Shown here: one piece after another, positions 45,014 to 52,316 of the stretch
Position numbering within the stretch: position 1 is the first letter of the stretch
How the letters are laid out: the number at the start of each line of letters is the position of its first letter
From: Microbacterium caowuchunii
Lineage (GTDB): Bacteria > Actinomycetota > Actinomycetes > Actinomycetales > Microbacteriaceae
Direction of reading: 5' to 3'
NCBI RefSeq assembly: GCF_008727755.1
Contig: NZ_CP044231.1
Coordinates: 3,100,001-3,164,000 of the forward strand
DNA length: 64,000 nt
Notes under the pieces: model-generated
Seen by the model: only the letters and a program-made list of their open reading frames with translations
Told to the model about the DNA's origin: nothing
Database searches by the model: none
Made by a program: the position numbers and the translations under genes

Positions 45014-46162
45014 TCAGAGCCCGGCATCGACAGCGATCCGCTCCGCGTCGCGCACCCGGAGCTTCCCCGACATCAGTTGCGGCAGCAGCGCGTCGCGTGT
45101 TTCGGTAAGGGTGCGGCACTCTTCCGTCGCCGCCCGCCGAGATGCGAACAGCGCGCAGACCTGACGATCGACGACAGCCAGGCGTGAGCGGTCAGGGATG
45201 CGCACGCTTATTCTCTTCGCGTTACCCATTGAGAGCTTTGGTTGCACCGCGCCCGTAACGAGCGTGTCCACCTTGCTCCGGGTGAGCACCACGTGGAGAA
45301 GCTCGGTCGACAGCCCGGCCCCGGTAAGCACGTGCGCGTGATTGTTGACCCACGCGGGGCCCCAGATGTAGTGAACGAACGGCGAGCCGTCGTCTCGGAC
45401 CACTGAGCCGTCCTCGCCAAGGAGAACCAACGGCTCGTCGAAAAGCGCCCCATCCACAGTTGCTAGCCGACCGTTCGCTCCGTAGTACGGCACGTTGCCT
45501 GGCCGCGCATCTCTCTGGCTCGCTGAAAGTGGAATCCGCCTCCGATTGTGGAAGAGAGCGACGTCAGCGAGTGGGACGTCCTGGCAAGGTCCCCCTCCGA
45601 CAATCGCGGCCGCGTTCTGCGCCGTAAGAGAGATGAGGGCGGTGTTGGCGGCGATCTTGTCGTCGAGGGCACCCAGCACCTCGGCGACCGCCTGCTGCTC
45701 GGGCCTGGGGGGGAGCGTTACGGTCATCAACTTCAGATGGGTAGGCCCGAAGTGCTTCATCACACTGCCGACACCCATGGCCTCGATCTGATCCTTAAAC
45801 GACTGCTCGCGCAGCATTAACGGAATGAATGCCGGATCCACGCGACCATCCTTGGGGCGGAACCCGATCAGACCGGTATAAGGGATGGCGCCGACGGCAG
45901 GCGCGTCCACTACCGCTACTTCCCCTAAGGACGCCGAGGTGCTGAGCAACACGTCGCCCTTTCGCACCCGGAAGTGGCTCCAGCGCTGTTCCACCATCTC
46001 AGGATCAAGATAGTTGCACCCGCTGAGGAGGTTTCCGTCACGCTTCAATCCCGAGAGCCGGAGCAAGGGGACACCTTCCGCGCGGAAGTCAGCCGCCATA
46101 ATTCCGGGTCCCTCGCGGAAGTCCAGTACCGATGCCAGTGGCACCCGAGACCACTCAGACAT
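45014..46162 (-). CDS. hsdS: Type I restriction specificity subunit
   Basis: A 382-residue HsdS with the usual two target-recognition halves. The first starts VPLASVLDFREGPG and ends at the conserved helix LPPRPEQQAVAEVLGALDDKIAAN; the second ends at the matching helix with ETRDALLPQLMSGKLRV. It selects the bipartite DNA site for methylation and cutting. GGGGAGG precedes the ATG, inside the end of hsdM, which it overlaps by eight bases. Its base composition is visibly less G+C-rich than that of the core genes, as is common for these exchangeable subunits. The recognised sequence cannot be predicted here. Confidence 0.92.
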   Translation of the reverse strand: MSEWSRVPLASVLDFREGPGIMAADFRAEGVPLLRLSGLKRDGNLLSGCNYLDPEMVEQRWSHFRVRKGDVLLSTSASLGEVAVVDAPAVGAIPYTGLIGFRPKDGRVDPAFIPLMLREQSFKDQIEAMGVGSVMKHFGPTHLKLMTVTLPPRPEQQAVAEVLGALDDKIAANTALISLTAQNAAAIVGGGPCQDVPLADVALFHNRRRIPLSASQRDARPGNVPYYGANGRLATVDGALFDEPLVLLGEDGSVVRDDGSPFVHYIWGPAWVNNHAHVLTGAGLSTELLHVVLTRSKVDTLVTGAVQPKLSMGNAKRISVRIPDRSRLAVVDRQVCALFASRRAATEECRTLTETRDALLPQLMSGKLRVRDAERIAVDAGL

Positions 46163-47762
46163 TGATCCTCCCCAGCTGTTCACGCACAACATCCGCCAGG
46201 CGTGCCGACTCAGCGAACTGCGACTCCAACTCGCCTCGCAGGCGCGCGAGCTTCTGCTCGATCGGCTCACCGTCGGCCTCGACCTCCGGGGCACCGACGT
46301 AACGGCCCGGGGTCAGCGCGTAGTCCGCGGCCTTGATCTCGGCGAGAGCGGCCGAATAACAGAAGCCCGGAACGTCCGCGTACTCTTCGGGCGCAGCATC
46401 CGATTCGATGCCACGCCAGGCGTGGAACGTGCCGGCGATCCTGGCGATGTCCTCGTCGCTGAGCGCGCGCTCCGCGCGGTCGACCATGTGCCCGAGGTTG
46501 CGAGCGTCGATGAACAGCACCTCGCCGGCGCGCTTGCCCTTGTCCTTCGCGAAGAACCACACGCACACCGGGATACCGGTCGAACGGAACAGCTGCGTCG
46601 GCAGCGCGACCATGCACGAGACGAGGTCGGCCTCGACGATCTCGGCGCGGATCCTGCCCTCACCGCCCGAGTTCGACGACATCGAGCCGTTCGCCATGAC
46701 GACACCGGCCCGCCCGCCGGGCGCGAGCTTGGAGAGGATGTGCTGGATCCACGCGTAGTTGGCGTTGTTCGCCGGCGGGACGCCGAACCGCCAGCGGGGG
46801 TCGTCCTCGTTGCGCGCCCAGTCCTTGATGTTGAACGGCGGGTTCGCCATCACGAAGTCCGCCTGCAGGTCCGGGTGCAGGTCGCGGGCGAACGTGTCGC
46901 CCCAGCGCGGGCCGAGGTTGCCGGTCAGCCCGTGGATGGCGAGGTTCATCTTCGCCATCCGCCAGGTGCGCTCGTTGAGCTCCTGCCCGAAGACCGAGAT
47001 GTCGCTGCCCTCACCGTGGTGGGCGTCGATGAACTTCTCCGCCTGCACGAACATGCCGCCCGACCCGCACGCCGGGTCGTACACCCGCCCCCGCGTCGGC
47101 TGCAACACCTCGACCAGCACCCGCACCACACCGGCAGGCGTGTAGAACTCCCCGCCTCGCTTGCCCTCGGCCGCGGCGAACTTCTCCAGGAAGTACTCGT
47201 ACACCTCCCCCAGCAGGTCACGCGCGCGGCGCCCGTCCGCGCCGCCCTGACCCTGCCCGGCGAACCGTGCCGAGTTGAACAGGTCGACGAGCTCCCCCAG
47301 CCGGCGCTGGTCGACGTTGTCACGGTTGAAGATGCGCGGCAGGGTGCCCGCCAGCTGCGGGTTCGCCTGCATCACGGCATCCATCGCCTCATCGATGAGC
47401 AGGCCGATCGACTTGTCGATCCCGTCCACCGACCCGCCCTTGGCGTGCTCGGCGAGGAACCCCCACCGGGCGTTCGCCGGCACCCAGAACACGCCGCGGC
47501 CGGTGTACTCGTCGGTGTCGTCGATGAGCGCGGCGATCTGCTCCTCGTCGTACCCGTCCGCGGTGAGTTCGGCGCGGATGCCCGCGCGTCGCTCGTCGAA
47601 CGCATCCGAGACGTACTTCAAGAACACGAGGCCGAGGATGACGTCCTTGTACTGCGAGGCGTCCATCGATCCGCGCAGCTTGTCGGCCGCCTTCCAGAGC
47701 GTGTCCTTCAGCTCCTTCATGGTCGACGGCGCGAGCGCGACGGCTTTCGGTGTGCGGGGCAT
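46155..47762 (-). CDS. hsdM: Type I restriction N6-adenine methylase subunit
   Basis: A 535-residue HsdM. The N-terminal helical domain is followed by EFYTP (205-209), the SAM-binding motif DPACGSG (229-235) and the catalytic NPPF (307-310), all intact. It methylates adenine in the HsdS target and is part of the HsdR2M2S1 complex. The ATG at 47762 is used because the family starts here; the frame runs further upstream but that part is unlike HsdM. It lies eight bases after the HTH/methylase-like gene, pointing to one transcript. Confidence 0.94.
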   Translation of the reverse strand: MPRTPKAVALAPSTMKELKDTLWKAADKLRGSMDASQYKDVILGLVFLKYVSDAFDERRAGIRAELTADGYDEEQIAALIDDTDEYTGRGVFWVPANARWGFLAEHAKGGSVDGIDKSIGLLIDEAMDAVMQANPQLAGTLPRIFNRDNVDQRRLGELVDLFNSARFAGQGQGGADGRRARDLLGEVYEYFLEKFAAAEGKRGGEFYTPAGVVRVLVEVLQPTRGRVYDPACGSGGMFVQAEKFIDAHHGEGSDISVFGQELNERTWRMAKMNLAIHGLTGNLGPRWGDTFARDLHPDLQADFVMANPPFNIKDWARNEDDPRWRFGVPPANNANYAWIQHILSKLAPGGRAGVVMANGSMSSNSGGEGRIRAEIVEADLVSCMVALPTQLFRSTGIPVCVWFFAKDKGKRAGEVLFIDARNLGHMVDRAERALSDEDIARIAGTFHAWRGIESDAAPEEYADVPGFCYSAALAEIKAADYALTPGRYVGAPEVEADGEPIEQKLARLRGELESQFAESARLADVVREQLGRINV

Positions 47763-47770
47763 GGAGTTCC

Positions 47771-49792
47771 TTACTGCGGTGCGGGTGCCGCGGTCGCGGC
47801 GTCGTTCGGGTCGGAGAGAGTGACGGCGCCGGCTGCCACGGCGGCTGTCAGCGTATCGACGTACTGGTCGAGAGCTGCGATGCGGCGCTCGAGTTCGGTG
47901 CGCGCCGCATCGAGATCGGCGAGCGCAGAACGCAGGGGCCGGATGGATGCGGGTGCGACGCGGCGCAGCATCCATCGCTTCCAGGCGCCTGGGCCTGCAG
48001 GCTGCGAGGGGATGTCGGCGGCGACGAGCTCGGGCACGAGTCCGCCGGGATCCGCTGCGGTGATGCGGAGCACCCGCGCCGGATAGGCGACCACCTTGGA
48101 ACCCTCGGTATCGACCCACGCGGCAGGAGTCGGCCCCGTGCGGAAGATGACGTCGCCCGGCAGGGTGAGATGCGCAGAGGGATGAGCGCTTGCGAATGCC
48201 AACTGGTCGACACGTCGCGCGCCGATGCTCGAGGGTTCATCGAGATCGTTTGCTGTGACCACGACGAGACCCGCGCCCCCGGTGAGTCCGTCAGCGATTC
48301 GAGTGCCTGACAGGAGACGCAGGTGACCGGCTGCTACGAGTTCGGGTAGACCCGCCGGCTGCACCGACTGACTGGGGGCGCTGCTTGTGCGGATGGTGTC
48401 CGGAACATCTCCCGCTGCGGCGAGCGCCGCTATGTCCAGGCGCGCTGCGGTCGCCGCGGACGAGGACCGCGGCCCGTTCGCAGTTGGTCTTCTTGTGATG
48501 AAAGACCCGGAGCGTGCCAGAAGAGATGCCGTGCGCGTGAGGGTCGCGAATCGGAAGGTACGGGCTCGCACCTCGGCGGCGCTGCCCATGCCGGCGATCA
48601 CGTCGCTGATGAGGTCTTCGCGTGTGGCGGCGGTGAGCGGTGAGTCGATGAGGTCAGCGGTCGCTGTGAAGCGCTGGTCCAACGCGACGTCGCCGATCGG
48701 CGGACCCAGCACCCAGAGCGCGAGGGCGTCGCGTGTGGCCGCTGTGATGAGTCCCCGCGGTAGCCGCACGGCAGCCCGCAGTCTGCCTGATCGCAGGACG
48801 TCGTCGCGTACGAGGCGTGCGCGGGCCGGCAGGGCGTCGATGAGCGCGCGGGCCGGGCCGACCAAGACCGCGGCATCGTCCTGTTCCATCGACAACACGA
48901 CGGACTCAGCGTCGGTCAGCATCTGCTGCACCGTGTGACCGGGCTCTGACGGCACGCGCGCGACACGCACGGTTCGTCCGGTAACGGTGTCGGCGTCGGT
49001 CTCGGCCCACATGCCCTCGACGCGGAGTTGGCGGCGTATGGCGCGACCGGCAGGCGATGGCACAGTCGCGAGCGCGACTTCCTCTCCGAGCCTCTGGCCA
49101 AGGACGACGGCGAGTTCGTCGTCGATGCCTCGGTCGATGACGACCCGTTCGACGGGATCGCGGCGGGCGAGGGTTGCGACGACGTCGGCGACAAGGTCCC
49201 GAACTGCGGACGTGAGGGGGCCGGCGGAACCGTCGGCGCCCTTAGTGGCGCTGTGGCGCGAGCGCGTGATCGCAAGGGCGCGGCTGGGCGAGTAGGCGGC
49301 GTCGACCAGCGCGTCGGTGAAGTGCGACCAATCCGCGCCCCGAGCGACGTGTGTGGATATCTCGGAGAGGAGCAACTCATCAGCGGGATCCACGGCTCGA
49401 GCGGCTATCAGCATTTCTAGCCTGGTCGTCGCTGCCAGCCCTCCGACGTGGGACGAGAGCGCGATGAGCGCCTCGAGCTCGGCCACGTGCGCCGATTCCG
49501 ACCAGTCGAGGTCTGCGGGTGCCGCCGACGCCGCTGCGTCTGCTTCCGCGTCCGGGTTGTTCCCGTGTCGTGTCCGGGTCAGCCATTGTCCGACTTCGCG
49601 GGCATCGAACATCAACGCGCCCTTTCGCCGGCCGACCGGGCGTGGGAAGGCGTCGGAGCCGGTGGCGAATCTGCTCCGCCACATGGATGCGACCGGGCGC
49701 TGCACACCGGCGAGTTCCGCGACGCCGGCCAACGAGAGCTCGGGACGGGAGACAAGCCTGTCTTCTCGAATCAGCGTGGCGGTGTCCCTCAT
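47771..49792 (-). CDS. HTH protein with a degenerate N6-methylase-like core
   Basis: A 673-residue protein, first gene of the operon. Residues about 17-75 look like an AlpA/excisionase-type helix-turn-helix (LAGVAELAGVQRPVASMWRS, FDAREVGQWL). The centre keeps the late-motif pattern of adenine methylases (segments VLVGPARALID and VLRSGRLRAAVRLPRGLI, then DALALWVLGP). But no DPACGSG-like SAM motif or NPPY/F catalytic motif is present. The C-terminal third resembles a specificity-subunit domain with a final helix. A catalytically inactive methylase acting as DNA-binding regulator or assembly factor fits what can be seen. The start codon has only a weak ribosome site. Confidence 0.72.
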   Translation of the reverse strand: MRDTATLIREDRLVSRPELSLAGVAELAGVQRPVASMWRSRFATGSDAFPRPVGRRKGALMFDAREVGQWLTRTRHGNNPDAEADAAASAAPADLDWSESAHVAELEALIALSSHVGGLAATTRLEMLIAARAVDPADELLLSEISTHVARGADWSHFTDALVDAAYSPSRALAITRSRHSATKGADGSAGPLTSAVRDLVADVVATLARRDPVERVVIDRGIDDELAVVLGQRLGEEVALATVPSPAGRAIRRQLRVEGMWAETDADTVTGRTVRVARVPSEPGHTVQQMLTDAESVVLSMEQDDAAVLVGPARALIDALPARARLVRDDVLRSGRLRAAVRLPRGLITAATRDALALWVLGPPIGDVALDQRFTATADLIDSPLTAATREDLISDVIAGMGSAAEVRARTFRFATLTRTASLLARSGSFITRRPTANGPRSSSAATAARLDIAALAAAGDVPDTIRTSSAPSQSVQPAGLPELVAAGHLRLLSGTRIADGLTGGAGLVVVTANDLDEPSSIGARRVDQLAFASAHPSAHLTLPGDVIFRTGPTPAAWVDTEGSKVVAYPARVLRITAADPGGLVPELVAADIPSQPAGPGAWKRWMLRRVAPASIRPLRSALADLDAARTELERRIAALDQYVDTLTAAVAAGAVTLSDPNDAATAAPAPQ

Positions 49793-49918
49793 GCACCGAA
49801 CCTATCGCCGAGCGGGGAGATCGCGCACCTTCGAGGACTGATAAGGGGTCTTAGCGATGATCCATGGCCGGCAGGTGGGCGCGGGCTTCTAACGTCATCC
49901 CTGGCGGTACAGCCGCCG

Positions 49919-49958
49919 GAGCGGACGGGCCCATGTTGGGGGACCGGCCCGTCCGCTC
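49919..49958 (+). promoter_or_regulatory. Leader hairpin upstream of the lipoprotein-TM2 genes
   Basis: GAGCGGACGGGCC (49919-49931) pairs perfectly with 49946-49958 over 13 bp with a 14-base loop. It ends 25 bases before the start codon of the downstream lipoprotein gene, with the ribosome site AAAGGA between. It is too far from any upstream stop on the same strand to be an ordinary terminator. Attenuation or mRNA stabilisation is possible. Confidence 0.5.
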
Positions 49959-49983
49959 ACCCGAGCTCGAAAGGACTGGCCCC

Positions 49984-50607
49984 ATGCGTCGTACTCATGC
50001 GCTCTCACTTGCCGCTGTCGTCACGGCGACGATGCTGACAGCCGGCTGCGGTGCGGCCGCCGCGCCGGATTCAGACCGCCTGCCGGACACCGCGCCCGTC
50101 GCCACCGCATCCCCCACTCAGGCAGACGATCCCGATCAGGCCACGTACGGCGACCGGATCCTCAGCGACCGCGGGAATCTTGTGAAAGAGGTCGGCCAGC
50201 TGGCGGGCATGACCCTTGGCGAGGATTCCGCCGTTCCCGTGGCGCAGTTCGTCGTGACGGACATCGTCGTGGACATCGCCTGTACCGACCAGTACGCGGA
50301 TCCGCCAAAGAACGGCCATTTCGTGGGCATCCATCTCAACGTGGAGACGACCCCGGAGCTCGCGCAGGCCGAGATCGGCACCGTGACCTTCTCGGAGTGG
50401 GTGTGGCAGGCGTTCGACGCGAATGGCACCCGAGTGAACGATCCGCTGGGGAACGCCTCCTGGTGCATGGACTCCGGCGACCGGCTCCCGCTCGACATCG
50501 GTCCGGGGCAGAGCGTCGCCGGCTGGGTCGTCCTCGACCTGCCCACGGACCACGGCTCGGTGGCCTACCTCCCGTGGGCTACGACCGGCTGGGAGTGGGC
50601 GTACTGA
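49984..50607 (+). CDS. Predicted lipoprotein, DUF4352-like
   Basis: A 207-residue secreted protein. The signal peptide ends in a lipobox LTAGC with Cys22, followed by a low-complexity linker and a beta-rich domain ([40 protein letters not shown]) of the immunoglobulin-like type seen in DUF4352 proteins. AAAGGA precedes the ATG. It is followed by a TM2-domain protein 49 bases later, a common pairing of small envelope proteins in actinobacteria. The role is not known. Confidence 0.75.
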   Translation: MRRTHALSLAAVVTATMLTAGCGAAAAPDSDRLPDTAPVATASPTQADDPDQATYGDRILSDRGNLVKEVGQLAGMTLGEDSAVPVAQFVVTDIVVDIACTDQYADPPKNGHFVGIHLNVETTPELAQAEIGTVTFSEWVWQAFDANGTRVNDPLGNASWCMDSGDRLPLDIGPGQSVAGWVVLDLPTDHGSVAYLPWATTGWEWAY

Positions 50608-50656
50608 CGCCCCACCGCTCCCCGGAACCACCATCGACACAACAAGGAGACCCACC

Positions 50657-51682
50657 ATGTCCACTCCCGTCACGCCGTACGCGGCGCCCACCCCGCCGGT
50701 ACCGGCCGCACCGCAACCCGACGCCGGCCTGCGCTCGTTCCTTCTCGCCTGGCTGTTCGCACTCTTCCTCGGGACGTTCGGAGTCGACCGGTTCTACCTC
50801 GGCAAGATCGGCACCGGTGTCCTGAAGCTCGTCACGCTGGGCGGTTTCGGCATCTGGACCCTCGTGGACCTCATCCTGGTGCTCACCGGCGCGGCCCGCG
50901 ACAAGCAGGGTCGCCCCCTCGATGGCTACGCACGGATGCGGGGTATCGCGTGGGGCGTGACGGCCGCGGTCGTGGTGCTCGGAATCGTGATCGGGTCCGT
51001 CAACGGGAGTGCCTCACCGCAGGGTGACACCGCCGACGACGGCGCCCCCGCTGCCGAAGCGGCTGTACCCGGCGCCCCGGCCGAGGCTGAGCCAGCACCG
51101 GAAAAGACTGCTCAGCCGGAGGCGACCGCGGCAACGTGGGCGAACGAGGAATGGGGCGTGTTCGACACCGAAACGCACACGGGTACCGGTGACGGCCTCA
51201 TCACCCTCCCGGAAGGAGCCGCCGGTGGCCTCGTGACCGCAGCACACAATGGATCCCGCAACTTCGCCCTGTCCGTGCTCGACGCCGGAAACTCATCGAC
51301 CGGCGAGCTGCTGGTCAACACGATCGGGTCCTACACGGGTAGCACCGCCTGGGGCATCAACGCGCTCGGGGACGGCACCCGCATCCAGGTGACCGCAGAC
51401 GGGGAGTGGACGATCACGATCGCACCGATGGGCACTGCGCCGACGCTGGCGAGCAACGGTGCGGGCGACGCGGTGTTCCTGTACGACGGGGGCGCCGCGG
51501 CGCTGACCACGACCCACGACGGTGCACGGAACTTCGTCGTGATCGAGGAGACCGCCGACCTGTTCAACATCGGACTTCTCGTGAACGAGATCGGAGCGTA
51601 CTCGGGGACGGTACCCATCTCGGCGGGCCCCTCAGTCCTCGCCGTAACCGCCGACGGTAACTGGACGCTCGCCATTCAGTAA
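50657..51682 (+). CDS. TM2-domain membrane protein with extracytoplasmic repeat domain
   Basis: A 341-residue protein. A proline-rich N terminus leads into a TM2 domain (about 24-78) with [14 protein letters not shown] between two helices and DLILVL at the end of the second; a third hydrophobic helix is at about 96-113. The remaining 220 residues are outside and contain two similar beta units, each ending in a VTADGxWT motif. AAGGAG lies before the ATG. A hairpin terminator follows, so it ends the short operon with the lipoprotein. Confidence 0.78.
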   Translation: MSTPVTPYAAPTPPVPAAPQPDAGLRSFLLAWLFALFLGTFGVDRFYLGKIGTGVLKLVTLGGFGIWTLVDLILVLTGAARDKQGRPLDGYARMRGIAWGVTAAVVVLGIVIGSVNGSASPQGDTADDGAPAAEAAVPGAPAEAEPAPEKTAQPEATAATWANEEWGVFDTETHTGTGDGLITLPEGAAGGLVTAAHNGSRNFALSVLDAGNSSTGELLVNTIGSYTGSTAWGINALGDGTRIQVTADGEWTITIAPMGTAPTLASNGAGDAVFLYDGGAAALTTTHDGARNFVVIEETADLFNIGLLVNEIGAYSGTVPISAGPSVLAVTADGNWTLAIQ

Positions 51683-51696
51683 GCAGATCGGGTCGC

Positions 51697-51724
51697 GGGG
51701 CCGGGGTGACAGCACCTCGGCCCC
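51697..51724 (+). terminator. Hairpin terminator after the TM2 gene
   Basis: GGGGCCGGGGTG (51697-51708) pairs with CACCTCGGCCCC (51713-51724) with one mismatch and a 4-base loop, 15 bases past the stop codon. Confidence 0.75.
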
Positions 51725-51877
51725 ACACCTTCCTGTGCGTGACGATCATGACCCCGAGACGCGATGGTGTGAATGTGACGGCGTGGGGTCGCGTCGTCAC
51801 CCCAGTGAAGCCCGCCGCGGTGGCGTGCCCGAGCATCAGCTCACGCGAGGAGACCCGGTGGACTGCGTCGGCAGGAT

Positions 51878-52180
51878 TCAGATCCCGAGCGCTCCGACGA
51901 AGAGGAGCGCGAAGATCAGGATCGCGAGCCCGAGCACGACCGCCAACGCACCTGCCACGATCCCCGCTATCGCGAACCCGCGCGCAGCACCGCGTCTTAT
52001 CGCGAGAATGCCGAGGATGACGGCCACGATGCCGAGGATGCTCGCAGCGACGAGCGGGGCCATTCCGCCGAGTACCCCGAAGAGCACGATCAAGACCACC
52101 AGGGAGAGCAGGCCCACGGTGAACGCGCCGATCGCGAACGCGCGGGCCTGTGCAGCGGGTGTTCCCGTGGGGTGCGTCAT
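51878..52180 (-). CDS. Small DUF4190-like membrane protein
   Basis: A 100-residue, very hydrophobic protein with three or so membrane segments and the pattern LGIVAVILGILAIRRGAARGFAIAGIVAG, which is that of DUF4190-type proteins. GGGAG is found upstream of the ATG at 52180. It is divergent from the Ig-repeat surface protein across 136 bases. Function unknown. Confidence 0.7.
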   Translation of the reverse strand: MTHPTGTPAAQARAFAIGAFTVGLLSLVVLIVLFGVLGGMAPLVAASILGIVAVILGILAIRRGAARGFAIAGIVAGALAVVLGLAILIFALLFVGALGI

Positions 52181-52316
52181 TGTTCTTCTCCCGGCTCCGC
52201 TCATCGGCCCCCGGAAGCCTATCGGTGACACCCCGTCCCGCCATCCGCGATCCGGCGACCCCCCTCGACCAGCACGATTGTGGCCGGGCATCCGCGCCTG
52301 GATAGGGTCGGAAGTG

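Noticed and set aside
31461..49792. BREX, DISARM or Druantia as the identity of the defence block
   Set aside because: No PglZ phosphatase, BrxC/BrxL ATPase, or DISARM/Druantia marker genes are present; hsdM, hsdS and hsdR are clearly type I subunits.
47771..49792. An active second DNA methylase
   Set aside because: No SAM-binding or NPPY/F motif can be found in the frame, so it is described as methylase-like only.
27348..49990. An intact prophage or integrative element
   Set aside because: No integrase, excisionase partner, replication or structural phage gene was seen, and no third copy of the 20-bp tRNA repeat was found at the far side of the accessory genes.
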